This document shows positions 9,251-18,138 of a stretch of DNA of 64,000 bases, one piece after another. The notes below the pieces were generated by a model. The model saw only the letters and a program-made list of their open reading frames with translations, had not been told where the DNA came from and did no database searches. The stretch is taken from positions 1-64,000 of the forward strand of contig JAHCID010000011.1 in the NCBI GenBank assembly GCA_026129405.1, written 5' to 3'. How positions within the stretch are numbered: position 1 is the first letter of the stretch; every line of letters begins with the position of its first letter. The stretch comes from a bacterium (lineage in GTDB: Bacteria; Desulfobacterota; Binatia; DP-6). Position numbers and translations under genes: made by a program.

Positions 9251-9699
9251 CGTCCCCCGCCGCCTACCGGCCGCCGACCGGCGTCGCCGCCTGGTTCAAC
9301 CGTCTCGTGCGGGCGCTCGGAGGGCTCGGGCTGAGCCTCTACGGCTCGCGGAACCTCGCCGTGCGCGGCCGCCGCCCCGGCGCCTGGCAGGTCGTCCCGG
9401 TGAATCCGCTGTCGCACGACGGCGCCCGCTACCTGGTCGCGCCGCGCGGCGTGACCCACTGGGTGCGCAACCTGCGCGCCGGCGGCGAGGCCGAGCTGCG
9501 CCTCGGCCGGCGATCCGAGCCGATCCGGGCACTCGAGCTCGACGACGCCGACAAGCCGCCGATCCTGCGCGCCTACCTCGCACGGTGGCTCTTCGAGGTG
9601 AAGGAGTTCTTCCCGGGTCTCGGACCCGACGCGAGCGACGCGGCGCTGCGTGCCGCGGCGCCGCGATACCCCGTCTTCCGCATCGAGCCGCGCGCGTGA
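9247..9699 (+). CDS. Ddn-like deazaflavin (F420)-dependent nitroreductase
   Basis: This 150-aa protein fits the Ddn/DUF385 deazaflavin-dependent nitroreductase family. The core RYLVAPRGVTHWVRNLRAGGEAELRLGRR segment (read as RYLVAPRG, then HWVRNLRAGG) and the split beta-barrel length are characteristic. Members bind F420H2 and reduce quinones or enones. It overlaps the quinone oxidoreductase by 4 nt (ATGA) and the following gene by 4 nt (GTGA), giving a tight three-gene operon. Confidence 0.8.
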   Translation: MTSPAAYRPPTGVAAWFNRLVRALGGLGLSLYGSRNLAVRGRRPGAWQVVPVNPLSHDGARYLVAPRGVTHWVRNLRAGGEAELRLGRRSEPIRALELDDADKPPILRAYLARWLFEVKEFFPGLGPDASDAALRAAAPRYPVFRIEPRA

Positions 9700-10451
9700 G
9701 CGACGCGCCGCCCGCGCATCCGAGCTGGACCGCCGACGCCCGCAGCGTCCTCGACCGCGCCTGCGAGCGCCACGGCGGCTGGACGCGCTGGCGCGCGCTG
9801 GAGCACGTCCGCCTCGGGGTCGCCGTGCTGCGCGGCGCCATCCCGTGGCTGAAGGGCGCCGGGCGGACCTTCCCGGTACCGCGCGCCGTCGAGGTCGCCC
9901 CGCACGCGCGACGCGCCTCGTTCGCGCGGTATCCCGACGACGCGCACGACGGCGTCTTCGCAGACGGCGGCGTCGCCATCCGCGCCCGCGCCGGATCCGC
10001 GCTGGTCGCGACCACGCCGACGCCGCGCACCGACGCCGCCCGGCATTGGCGCTGGACGCCGCTCGATGCCCTCTACTTCTTCGGCTACGCGCTCTGGCAC
10101 TATCACACGCTGCCGTTCACGCTCGCCGCCGCTCGGCTCCTCGTCCGGCGGCGCGCCGGTGGGCACGACGTCCTCCAGGTCGCGTTCCCGCCCGACGTGC
10201 CGACGCACAGCCGCCGGCAGACGTTCTGGTTCGCCGCAGACGGTCTGCTCGTCCGACACGACTACCATGCCGAGGTCGTCGGCCGCTGGGCCCGCGGCGC
10301 GCATCTCTGGCGACGCCACCGCGACGTCGACGGCATCCCGATCGCGCTCGAGCGGCACGTCGTCCCCACGGTGGGCGACCACACGCTGCCGTTCCCCGCC
10401 CTCCACGCCGAGCTGGACGATGTCGCCGTCGCATTCAGCGTCGGCGGTTGA
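9696..10451 (+). CDS. Hypothetical protein (251 aa), coupled to Ddn-like gene
   Basis: The GTG at 9696 overlaps the previous stop and gives 251 aa. No family is recognised. Aromatic-rich segments such as WRWTPLDALYFFGYALWHYHTLPF and the alternation around TFWFAADGLLVRHDYHAEVVG suggest a beta-rich lipid-binding-like fold (a LolA-type fold is only a guess). There is no signal peptide. Its position behind the F420-type reductase suggests a role in the same small-molecule pathway. Confidence 0.7.
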   Translation: MSDAPPAHPSWTADARSVLDRACERHGGWTRWRALEHVRLGVAVLRGAIPWLKGAGRTFPVPRAVEVAPHARRASFARYPDDAHDGVFADGGVAIRARAGSALVATTPTPRTDAARHWRWTPLDALYFFGYALWHYHTLPFTLAAARLLVRRRAGGHDVLQVAFPPDVPTHSRRQTFWFAADGLLVRHDYHAEVVGRWARGAHLWRRHRDVDGIPIALERHVVPTVGDHTLPFPALHAELDDVAVAFSVGG

Positions 10452-10483
10452 CCCCGCGCGCCGCGAGCGCGTACGCCGTCCGC

Positions 10484-12289
10484 ATGCGACTCCCGGTCCG
10501 GCCCGTCCTGCTCGTCGCGCTGCTGCTGCTCGCGCTCCCCGCCGCGGCTGCGGCGGCCAAGAAGCGGCCGAAGCCCGCGCCCTGTCCGCCGGCGCAGTAC
10601 GCCGTCGACGGCGCCCCGCTCGGCGCCACCGGCGTCACCAGCGACACGATCGAGGTCGGCGCCCTCGCCGGCGTCGGCGACAGCTGCCCGCTCGCGGCCC
10701 CCGTCCGCGCGCGCACCAGCCGCAAGGGCGTGACCACGGTGCGGGCGCGCTGGAACGCCTGCCCGGGGTTCACCGGGCCCGTGCGGCTGCGTGCGCGCAT
10801 CGTCGACGGCTGCACGCGCCTCGCCGGCAAGGTCCGCGCCCGCCGCCACCGGCGCGCCGTCACCGCGACGCGCGCGGACTGCGGCGACGGCATCCTCGAC
10901 GCCGCGGCGCCGCCGACCCCGTACCTGCCCACGCGCGAGTCGCTCGCCAGCCACGAGATCCCGCGCTGGTTCCGCGACGCCAAGCTCGGGATCATGATCC
11001 ACTGGGGCATCTTCACGATCCCGGCGTGGGCGCCGCTGACGATCGATCCGCACGAGTGGCTCTGCTGCGGCAAGCTGATCGAGCCGCCCGACTTCGGCGC
11101 CCCGTTCTTCACCAACATCCCGTACACGGAGTGGTACTGGAACTCGATCCTGATCGACGGCTCGCCGGCGCAGCAGCACCACGCGGCCACCTACGGCGCC
11201 GACTACCCGTACGAGGCCTTCCGGCCGCAGTTCGACGCGGCCGCCGCCCCGTGGTCGGGCGAGGCGTGGGCCGATCTCTTCCGCGAGGCCGGCGCGCGCT
11301 ACGTCGTCTTCGTGACCAAGCACCACGACGGCTACTCCCTGTGGCCGACCGCGGTGCCCCACCCCACCCGCACCGGCTGGCACACGACGCGCGACTACGT
11401 CGGCGAGCTCGACGGCGCCGTCCGCCGCCGCTGCATGCGCATGGGGCTCTATTTCTCGGGTGGCCTCGACTGGTCGGTGAAGGCGGGGCCGATCGTGACC
11501 TCGCTCGACGGCGCCGTGGTCGCGCCGACGACGCCCGAGTACACCGCCTTCGCCGACGGCCAGTGGCGCGAGCTGATCGCGCGCTATCGCCCCTCGGTCC
11601 TCTGGAACGACATCACCTACCCGAGCGAGGACGCCGCGCTCCGGCTGTTCGCCGACTACTACAACGGCCAGCCCGACGGGCTCGTGAACGACCGCTTCTC
11701 GATCCTCCCCGGCCTCACCCATCACGACTACTCGACGCCGGAGTTCAGCGTCGTCGCCGACGTCTCGCCGCGGACGTTCGAGACCGTGCGCGGCATGGGC
11801 CGCGGCTTCGGCTACAACCGCAACGAATCCGACGCCACCCTCGACAGCGCCGACGCGCTGATCCACCTCCTCGCCGACGTCGTCAGCAGGAACGGCAACC
11901 TCCTGCTGAACGTCGGCCCGATGGCCGACGGCACCATCCCGGCGGCGCAGGTCGACCGGCTGCGTGCGATCGGCGCCTGGCTCGGCACCAACGGCGCGGC
12001 GATCTTCGCCTCGCGCCCGGCGACCACGCCGGAGGCCACGACCGCGGACGGCACGCCCGTACGCTTCACGCTCGGCGCGGACGGGACCACGCGCTACGCG
12101 ATCCTGCTCGGCCCGCTGCCCGCCGGCACGGTCGCCTTCCCGCTCGCCGACGGCGCACCCGGCCGCGTGCGGCTCCTCGGCGACGACGCCCCGCTCGACT
12201 GGACGCTCGACGGCGGCGTCCTGCGCATCACCGTCCCCGCGACGCTCGCCGGGCGCGCCAATCCGGTGCTCGCGCTCGCGGCGCCTTGA
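10484..12289 (+). CDS. Secreted GH29 alpha-L-fucosidase
   Basis: This 601-aa protein has a signal peptide (residues 1-23, MRLPVRPVLLVALLLL then AAAAA) and an N-terminal region of about 120 aa with Cys residues and no known fold. The GH29 barrel follows: WFRDAKLGIMIHWGIF, TKHHDGYSLW, GLYFSGGLDW and VLWNDITYP, with Asp376 of WND at the position of the family nucleophile. A beta-sandwich tail follows. It hydrolyses terminal alpha-L-fucosides by a retaining mechanism. An unrelated GH29 enzyme is at 49415-50692. A 32-nt gap follows the previous gene. Confidence 0.88.
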   Translation: MRLPVRPVLLVALLLLALPAAAAAAKKRPKPAPCPPAQYAVDGAPLGATGVTSDTIEVGALAGVGDSCPLAAPVRARTSRKGVTTVRARWNACPGFTGPVRLRARIVDGCTRLAGKVRARRHRRAVTATRADCGDGILDAAAPPTPYLPTRESLASHEIPRWFRDAKLGIMIHWGIFTIPAWAPLTIDPHEWLCCGKLIEPPDFGAPFFTNIPYTEWYWNSILIDGSPAQQHHAATYGADYPYEAFRPQFDAAAAPWSGEAWADLFREAGARYVVFVTKHHDGYSLWPTAVPHPTRTGWHTTRDYVGELDGAVRRRCMRMGLYFSGGLDWSVKAGPIVTSLDGAVVAPTTPEYTAFADGQWRELIARYRPSVLWNDITYPSEDAALRLFADYYNGQPDGLVNDRFSILPGLTHHDYSTPEFSVVADVSPRTFETVRGMGRGFGYNRNESDATLDSADALIHLLADVVSRNGNLLLNVGPMADGTIPAAQVDRLRAIGAWLGTNGAAIFASRPATTPEATTADGTPVRFTLGADGTTRYAILLGPLPAGTVAFPLADGAPGRVRLLGDDAPLDWTLDGGVLRITVPATLAGRANPVLALAAP

Positions 12290-12340
12290 GCCGCGCGGCT
12301 TGACGACGCGCGATCGGCTCCGCTAGCGCCGGAAGCGTCG

Positions 12341-14269
12341 ATGCCCCGCCCGCCCGCCGACGCGCCCATCACCGAGGACGACGCCTTCCTCGCCGAGGCG
12401 CTGTCGCACGCGAGCGTGCCGACGCTCATGATGTCGCTCGTCCACCTGACCGGCGACGCCGCGCTGCTGGACGGACCGATCCGTCCCGGGACGGCCACCA
12501 TGGGCGCGGTCGACGGCGGCCTCTCGCGCGCGGACAAGGCTGTCGTACGGGCGACGGCGCTGGACGCGCTGCGGGCCTACCGCGACCGCGGCTGCACGCT
12601 GCCGCCGCCCCCGTCCGCCGACACGATCCGGCGGATGATGAGCTTCATGGTCGGCGAGGAGGTGCCGGCCGAGTACGTCCCGATGATGCGCGAGGAGATG
12701 GCGCTCGACGGCCGCGACGCGCGCGACGTCGCCTGGGACGCCGTGCCGGCGGCGCGCCGGCAGGCGTTGCGCGTGGTCGTCGTCGGCGCCGGCATGTCGG
12801 GGCTGCTCGCCGCGATCAAGCTCGAGGAGGCGGGCCTCCCCTACGTGGTCATCGAGAAAAACGCGGGCGTCGGCGGGACGTGGCTCGAGAACGCCTATCC
12901 CGGCTGCCGGGTCGACGTCGCCAACCACTTCTACAGCTACTCCTTCGCGCCGAACCACGACTGGTCGGAGTTCTTCTCCCGCCGCGACGAGCTGCGCGAC
13001 TACTTCGAGCGCGTCGCCACCGACTTCCGCGTCCGCGCGCACATCCGCTTCGGCACGGAGGTGATCTCCGCGACCTTCGACGACGCGACGAGCCGCTGGC
13101 GCGTCGTCCTGCGCACGCCCGACGGCCGGACGGAGGCGCTCGCGGCCGACGCGGTCGTGAGCGCCGTCGGCCAGCTGAATCGCCCGAAGCTGCCCGACCT
13201 CCCGGGACGGGACGGGTTTCTCGGCCCCGCCTTCCACTCGGCGCGCTGGCCGCGCGACTTCGACCCCACCGCCAAGCGCATCGCCGTCGTCGGCACCGGC
13301 GCCAGCGCGTTCCAGCTCGTCCCGGAGCTCGCCCCGGTCGCGAGCCGCGTCGTCGTCTTCCAGCGCTCCGCGCCGTGGATGGTGCCGAACCCGCGCTACC
13401 ATGCGCGCGTCGGGCCGGCGAAGAAGTGGCTGCTGCGCCACGTGCCGTACTATGCGCGCTGGTACCGCTTCCTCCTGTTCTGGCCCGGCTCGGACGGCCT
13501 CATGCCGTCGCTCGTCGTCGATCCGACGTGGGAGCACCCGGCGCGCGCGGTCAACGCGACCAACGACGCGATGCGCGCCATGTTCACGCAGTACCTGGCC
13601 GCCCAGGTCGGCGACGACCCGGCGCTGCTCGCCAAGGTGACGCCGACCTACCCGCCGTTCGTGAAGCGCATGCTCCAGGACGACGGCAGCTGGCTCGGCG
13701 CCCTCACGCAGCCGCACGTCGACCTCGTCACCGACGCCATCGCCGAGATCGCTCCCGCCGGCGTCCGCACCGGCGACGGCACGCTCCACGAGGTCGACGC
13801 CATCGTCTTCGCGACCGGCTTCCACGCGACGCGCTTCCTCTGGCCGATGGCGGTGACGGGCCGCGACGGCGCCTCGCTGCACGCGCGCTGGGGCGACGAG
13901 CCGCGCGCCTACCTCGGCATCACCGTCCCCGACTTCCCGAACCTCTTCTGCCTCTACGGCCCGGGCACGAACCTGGCGCACGCGGGCAGCATCATCTTCC
14001 ACTCCGAGTGCCAGGTCCGCTACGTGATGGGCTGCCTCGCCGCGCTCCTGCGGAGCGGCCACGCGACGATGGAGCCGCGCCGGGCCGTGCACGAGGCCTA
14101 CGCGGCGCGCTTCGACGCCCGCCACGCGGAGCTGGTCTGGTCCCACCCCGGCGCCGGCAGCTGGTACAAGAACGCCGCCGGCAAGATCGTCACGACGTCG
14201 CCGTGGCGCCTCGTCGACTACTGGCGCTGGACCCAGGCGCCCGACCTCGCGGACTACGAGCTGCGCTAG
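12341..14269 (+). CDS. HAPMO-like Baeyer-Villiger monooxygenase
   Basis: This 642-aa class B flavoprotein has an N-terminal helical extension (1-140) matching that of 4-hydroxyacetophenone monooxygenase (VPTLMMSLVHLTGD, PPPSADTIRRMM). Then come FAD motif GAGMSG (149-154), GGTWLENAYPGCRVDV, the BVMO fingerprint region GPAFHSARWPRDF near 292-306, and NADPH motif GTGAS near 315. The length and extension distinguish it from shorter BVMOs. It inserts oxygen next to a ketone; aryl or alkyl ketones are likely but unproven substrates. A foldback element begins one base after its stop. Confidence 0.87.
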   Translation: MPRPPADAPITEDDAFLAEALSHASVPTLMMSLVHLTGDAALLDGPIRPGTATMGAVDGGLSRADKAVVRATALDALRAYRDRGCTLPPPPSADTIRRMMSFMVGEEVPAEYVPMMREEMALDGRDARDVAWDAVPAARRQALRVVVVGAGMSGLLAAIKLEEAGLPYVVIEKNAGVGGTWLENAYPGCRVDVANHFYSYSFAPNHDWSEFFSRRDELRDYFERVATDFRVRAHIRFGTEVISATFDDATSRWRVVLRTPDGRTEALAADAVVSAVGQLNRPKLPDLPGRDGFLGPAFHSARWPRDFDPTAKRIAVVGTGASAFQLVPELAPVASRVVVFQRSAPWMVPNPRYHARVGPAKKWLLRHVPYYARWYRFLLFWPGSDGLMPSLVVDPTWEHPARAVNATNDAMRAMFTQYLAAQVGDDPALLAKVTPTYPPFVKRMLQDDGSWLGALTQPHVDLVTDAIAEIAPAGVRTGDGTLHEVDAIVFATGFHATRFLWPMAVTGRDGASLHARWGDEPRAYLGITVPDFPNLFCLYGPGTNLAHAGSIIFHSECQVRYVMGCLAALLRSGHATMEPRRAVHEAYAARFDARHAELVWSHPGAGSWYKNAAGKIVTTSPWRLVDYWRWTQAPDLADYELR

Positions 14270-14428
14270 TGTCCCGAGCCCGAAGTTCGTTGCCAAAGAT
14301 CGGGTGGGATCGCGCCGCCCGGCGAGGCGCGACGACGAGGCATGGCCGTCGCCATGGTGAGGAGGCGCAACGCAGCCGGGCGGTGTGAGACCGCCCGAGA
14401 TTTGGTGACGAACTTCGGACTCGGGACA
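14270..14428. mobile_element. 159-bp foldback / MITE-like element
   Basis: The ends are 28-bp inverted repeats (14270-14297 and 14401-14428) matching at 25 of 28 positions. The interior continues the pairing imperfectly to a central ATGGC-CGTC-GCCAT stem-loop (14342-14355), so the whole element can form one long hairpin. It has no coding capacity and begins directly after the monooxygenase stop codon. It resembles a MITE or a long REP/BIME-type unit. No target-site duplication is obvious. Confidence 0.65.
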
Positions 14429-14520
14429 CCAGCGCCGGCGGCTTCCGATCCTGCCGGCGATCGCCACCGCGGCGAACCGTCGGCGCGGCGCTCTCCCAGG
14501 CCCGCGCGACGAGGCGTCAC

Positions 14521-14539
14521 GCCGGCGGCGGCCGCCGGC
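14521..14539. terminator. GC-rich hairpin downstream of amidohydrolase
   Basis: A 9-bp perfect inverted repeat (14521-14529 and 14531-14539) around one base sits just past the stop of the minus-strand amidohydrolase. It lacks a T tract, so it is only a possible terminator. Confidence 0.4.
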
Positions 14540-14544
14540 CGCGC

Positions 14545-16230
14545 CTACGCCCCGCGCAGCACGTGGCCCGGCAGCGCGCCGGTCGGCGTACCGTTCTCCA
14601 GCACCACCCCGCCGTTGACGATCACCGCCGCGTAGCCCTCGGCGTCGACGACGTAGCGCTCGCTGCCGGCGGGAAAATCACGCGCGAGGCGCGCGTGGCC
14701 GGCACGCAGGCGGCTGCGGTCGATGAGGAGGACGTCGGCCCACGCGCCCTCGCGCAGGAAGCCGCGGCCGGCGAGCCCGTGCACGGTCGCCGGCATGCCG
14801 GCCAGGCGCCAGATCGCCTGCTCGAACGAGAGCGCGTCGGGCACCCAGTCGGTGAGCAGGCGCGTCGTGTAGTCGGCGCCGACGAACGACGCCAGGTGCG
14901 CGCCGCCGTCGCTCGATCCCGCCATGACGCACGGCTCGGCGATGCCCGCGCGCACGACGTGGGCGATGAACGCCTTCGCCATGTCCTCGAGCCGCGTCTG
15001 CCACTGCACGCCGAGGTCTTCCGCCAGCGAGCAGTCGAGGAAGGCGTCGAGCGACGTGACGCCGCGCGCGGCGGCCAGCTCGACGACGCTGCGGCCCACC
15101 CAGCCGGCGTGCGCCGGATCGCCCACCGCCTCGACCTCGAGCACGTCCCAGGTGAAGCCGGCGGCGCGGCCGGGGGCATCGAACTCGGCGGCGAGGCGCG
15201 CCCGCACCAGCGGATCGCGCAGCGCCGCCAGGCGCTCGGCCTGCGGCAGCGTCAGCGCTGCGCGCCAGGCCGGCATCTCGTCGAAGACGAAGGTGTCGGC
15301 GAGGCGGAGGTGCAGGCCCAGCTCGTTGGTCGCGAACTGCGGGTGCAGGCGCGCGCCCTGCGCCGTCGCCTCGCGCACGAAGCCGAGCGTCGCCTCCCAG
15401 CACATCGGGTTGTCCGGCGTCGGCAGGAGCAGGTTCAGCTCCACCGGGCGGCCCGAGGCGCGGTACATGTCCAGGATCAGCGCGCGGTCGGCGGCGTCGT
15501 AGCCGGCGGCGATGCTGCGCGGGATGATCTCGAGCGCGCCGCGCCCGAACTCCGCCAGCACCGCCGACAGCGCCACGATCTCGTCGGGCCCCGCGTGGTT
15601 CGACGGCACCTCGCGCCCGTCCTCGCCGACGTGGATGTCGAGCTGCGAGGTCGAGAACCCGATCGCTCCCTCGCGCATCGCCGCACGCACGACCTCCTGC
15701 ATGGCGGCGATCTCCGCCGGCGTCGCGCGCCGCTCGGACGCCGCGTCGCCCATGACGAAGCGGCGCACGGCCGAATGGCCGACGTAGCTGCCGACGTTGA
15801 CCCCGAGCGTGCCGTCGAAGCGCTTCCAGTAGTCGCCGAAGCTGCCGCCGCGAAAGCGCAGGCCGGCGCGCAGCGCCGCACGCGACATGCCCTCGACCCG
15901 GCTCAGCATGCCCGCGAGCCAGTCGACGTCCGCGGGCTTCGCGGGCGCGAGCCCGAAGCCGCAGTTGCCGGCCAGCACCGTGGTCGTGCCGTGCCAGCAG
16001 GACGGCGTCGCGAGGGGGTCCCAGTCGAGCTGCACGTCGTAGTGCGTGTGCACGTCGATGAAGCCCGGCGTGACGCTGAGCCCGCGCGCGTCGAGCGTGC
16101 GTCCGGCGGTGCCCGTGACGCGGCCGATGGCGACGATGCGGCCGTCGCGGATGCCGAGGTCGGCGTCCCAGCCGGGCATGCCGGTGCCGTCGTAGACGCG
16201 GCCGCCGCGGATCACGAGGTCGAACCTCAT
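14545..16230 (-). CDS. N-acyl-D-amino-acid deacylase-family amidohydrolase
   Basis: This 561-aa metal-dependent hydrolase shows MRFDLVIRGGRVYDGTG, the metal motif DVHTHYD, the Cys-containing GNCGFGLAP typical of D-aminoacylases, a distal metal Asp in GSSDGGAH, and a C-terminal region (GVVLENGTPTG, GHVLRG) that closes the composite beta-domain. The family deacylates N-acyl-D-amino acids, though many members act on other cyclic amides. The ATG at 16230 matches the conserved first strand. It is divergent from the HI0933 flavoprotein at 16411. Confidence 0.85.
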   Translation of the reverse strand: MRFDLVIRGGRVYDGTGMPGWDADLGIRDGRIVAIGRVTGTAGRTLDARGLSVTPGFIDVHTHYDVQLDWDPLATPSCWHGTTTVLAGNCGFGLAPAKPADVDWLAGMLSRVEGMSRAALRAGLRFRGGSFGDYWKRFDGTLGVNVGSYVGHSAVRRFVMGDAASERRATPAEIAAMQEVVRAAMREGAIGFSTSQLDIHVGEDGREVPSNHAGPDEIVALSAVLAEFGRGALEIIPRSIAAGYDAADRALILDMYRASGRPVELNLLLPTPDNPMCWEATLGFVREATAQGARLHPQFATNELGLHLRLADTFVFDEMPAWRAALTLPQAERLAALRDPLVRARLAAEFDAPGRAAGFTWDVLEVEAVGDPAHAGWVGRSVVELAAARGVTSLDAFLDCSLAEDLGVQWQTRLEDMAKAFIAHVVRAGIAEPCVMAGSSDGGAHLASFVGADYTTRLLTDWVPDALSFEQAIWRLAGMPATVHGLAGRGFLREGAWADVLLIDRSRLRAGHARLARDFPAGSERYVVDAEGYAAVIVNGGVVLENGTPTGALPGHVLRGA

Positions 16231-16410
16231 GCGCGCTCTCTCCCACGCCCGCTCCGGCGGCGGCAAGACCGGCGCGCCGACCGGCGCGCTGGCCGCCGCC
16301 GGACGCGCGCGCTATCGAGCCCGGATGCACGTCGGTCCCGCCGCGCCCGCCAGCGGCCCACGCCCGGACCCGCACGCCGGGCCGCTCCGGGCCGGCGCCG
16401 GCACGCTCGC

Positions 16411-17649
16411 GTGAGCGACCTCGTCGACGTCGCCGTCGTGGGCGGCGGCGCCGCCGGCCTCATGGCCGCGGTCACGGCCGGCCGCCGCACCACCGGCCGC
16501 CGCATCGTGGTGCTCGACGGCGCCAGGACGCTGGGCGCGAAGATCCTCATCGCCGGCGGCGGGCGCTGCAACGTCACGCACGACGTCGTCGGCGAGCGCG
16601 ACTTCGCCGGCAGCTCGCCCAACGCGATCCGCAAGGTGCTGCGCCGCTTCGACGTGGCGACGACGGTCGCGTTCTTCGCCGAGCTGGGCGTCACGCTGAA
16701 GCGCGAGGAGACGGGCAAGCTCTTCCCCACGACGGACCGCGCCCGCACGGTGCTCGACGCGCTCGTCGGCGCGGCCCGCACGGCCGGCGCCGAGCTGCGC
16801 CATCCCTGGCGCGTCGAGACGATCGACCCGGCGCCCGACGGCTTCGCCCTCGCCGGCCCCGCCGGCCGCTTCCGCGCCCGCCGCGTCGTGCTCGCATCCG
16901 GCGGGCGCAGCGTCCCGACCACGGGATCGGACGGACACGGCTACGTCCTGGCGCAGCGGCTCGGACACGGGCTCACGCCGCGCGTCCTGCCCGCCCTCGT
17001 CCCGCTCGTGATCGCGCCCGGGCACTTCGTCACCGCGCTCGCCGGCGTCACCGTACCGGCGACGCTCACCGTCGAGCACCCTTCGGGAAAACGCATCGCG
17101 GCGTGCACCGGGTCGACGCTTTGCACGCACCGCGGGGTCTCGGGGCCGGCGGTCCTCGACGTCAGCCGCCACTGGCTGCACGCGCACCTCGACGTCCCCG
17201 ACGCGCGGCTCGTCGTCTCCTGGCTGCCGGGCGAGCGTCCCGAGACGATCGACGCGGCGCTGCGCGACCTCGGCGCCACCAGTCCCGGCCGCTTCCTCGC
17301 CCGCCACCTGCCCGAGCGGCTCGCGCGCGCGCTCTGCGCCGCGGCGGGCGTCGAGCCGAGCGCCGCGGGTCGCACGCTGTCGCGCGCCGGCCGCCGAGCG
17401 CTGGCCGACACGGTGGGGGCGACCGTGCTCCCCGTCACCGGCGACCGCGGCTTCACGCACGCCGAAGCGACCGCGGGCGGCGTTCCGCTCGCCGAGCTGC
17501 GCCTCGAGACGATGGCCTCGCGGGTGGCCGCCGGGCTCCATCTCTGCGGCGAGGTGTGCGACGTCGACGGCCGCATCGGCGGCTTCAACTTCCAGTGGGC
17601 GTGGGCGAGCGGCTTCGTCGCGGGGGCCGGCGTCGTCGCGAGCGCCTGA
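16411..17649 (+). CDS. HI0933/YhiN-family flavoprotein
   Basis: A GTG start gives 412 aa. The dinucleotide-binding motif GGGAAGLMAA lies near residues 10-19, GAKILIAGGGRCNVTH near 42-57, ASGGRSVPTTGSDGHGY mid-protein, and the C-terminal LCGEVCDVDGRIGGFNFQ (read as LCGEVCD, then GGFNFQ) is the family hallmark. It is a predicted NAD(P)/FAD-dependent oxidoreductase with no assigned substrate. The longer frame upstream is antisense to the amidohydrolase and is rejected. Confidence 0.86.
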   Translation: MSDLVDVAVVGGGAAGLMAAVTAGRRTTGRRIVVLDGARTLGAKILIAGGGRCNVTHDVVGERDFAGSSPNAIRKVLRRFDVATTVAFFAELGVTLKREETGKLFPTTDRARTVLDALVGAARTAGAELRHPWRVETIDPAPDGFALAGPAGRFRARRVVLASGGRSVPTTGSDGHGYVLAQRLGHGLTPRVLPALVPLVIAPGHFVTALAGVTVPATLTVEHPSGKRIAACTGSTLCTHRGVSGPAVLDVSRHWLHAHLDVPDARLVVSWLPGERPETIDAALRDLGATSPGRFLARHLPERLARALCAAAGVEPSAAGRTLSRAGRRALADTVGATVLPVTGDRGFTHAEATAGGVPLAELRLETMASRVAAGLHLCGEVCDVDGRIGGFNFQWAWASGFVAGAGVVASA

Positions 17650-17723
17650 TCCCCGCCGGTGAGCGGCCAGCGGGGCCGCCGCTCGCGTCGACGTCGTGGC
17701 TCGAGGCGGATGCGCGACGCGCC

Positions 17724-18137
17724 TCAGGCGCGCCGCCACTGCGGCACGAGGTCGCCGTCGGGCGAGGGCGCGAAGTCGACGACCAGCGGCATGTCCATGC
17801 GCAGGTCCTCCGCGGCCAGGTCGAGGACGTTGCCCATCGTCCGCACGCCCTCCTCGCACTGCACGAGCACGACCACGTACGGCGCCCGCTCCTTCCACAC
17901 CGCCAGCAGCGGCGGATGGCAGACGACCCACGAGAGCAGCGTGCCGCGGCCGCTCGCCCGTGCCCACTCGACGCCGAACGACTGGCACGAGGGACACATC
18001 GGTCCGGGCGGATGGCGCCACGTGCCGCAGTCGGTGCAGCGCTGGAAGCGCAGCTCACGCCGGCGCCCCGCCTCCCAGTATGGCATCCACCACTCGCCGC
18101 CGGTGCGGCGGACGAACGCCTCGGCCTGCTCGCTCAT
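17724..18137 (-). CDS. DUF35 OB-fold acyl-CoA-associated protein
   Basis: This 137-aa protein has an N-terminal rubredoxin-like zinc ribbon (CTDCG, then CPSC) and a C-terminal OB-fold, the DUF35/ChsH2-tail architecture. These proteins bind thiolase-superfamily enzymes and help form acyl-CoA active sites. Its ATG at 18137 lies 1 nt after the stop of the thiolase-like gene, so the two almost certainly form a complex, as Ltp2 and the ChsH2 DUF35 domain do in steroid side-chain degradation. Confidence 0.85.
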   Translation of the reverse strand: MSEQAEAFVRRTGGEWWMPYWEAGRRRELRFQRCTDCGTWRHPPGPMCPSCQSFGVEWARASGRGTLLSWVVCHPPLLAVWKERAPYVVVLVQCEEGVRTMGNVLDLAAEDLRMDMPLVVDFAPSPDGDLVPQWRRA

Positions 18138-18138
18138 C

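Noticed and set aside
14563-16410. Long plus-strand open frame upstream of the HI0933 gene
   Set aside because: It is antisense to the amidohydrolase, which has conserved motifs; only the part from the GTG at 16411 is real.
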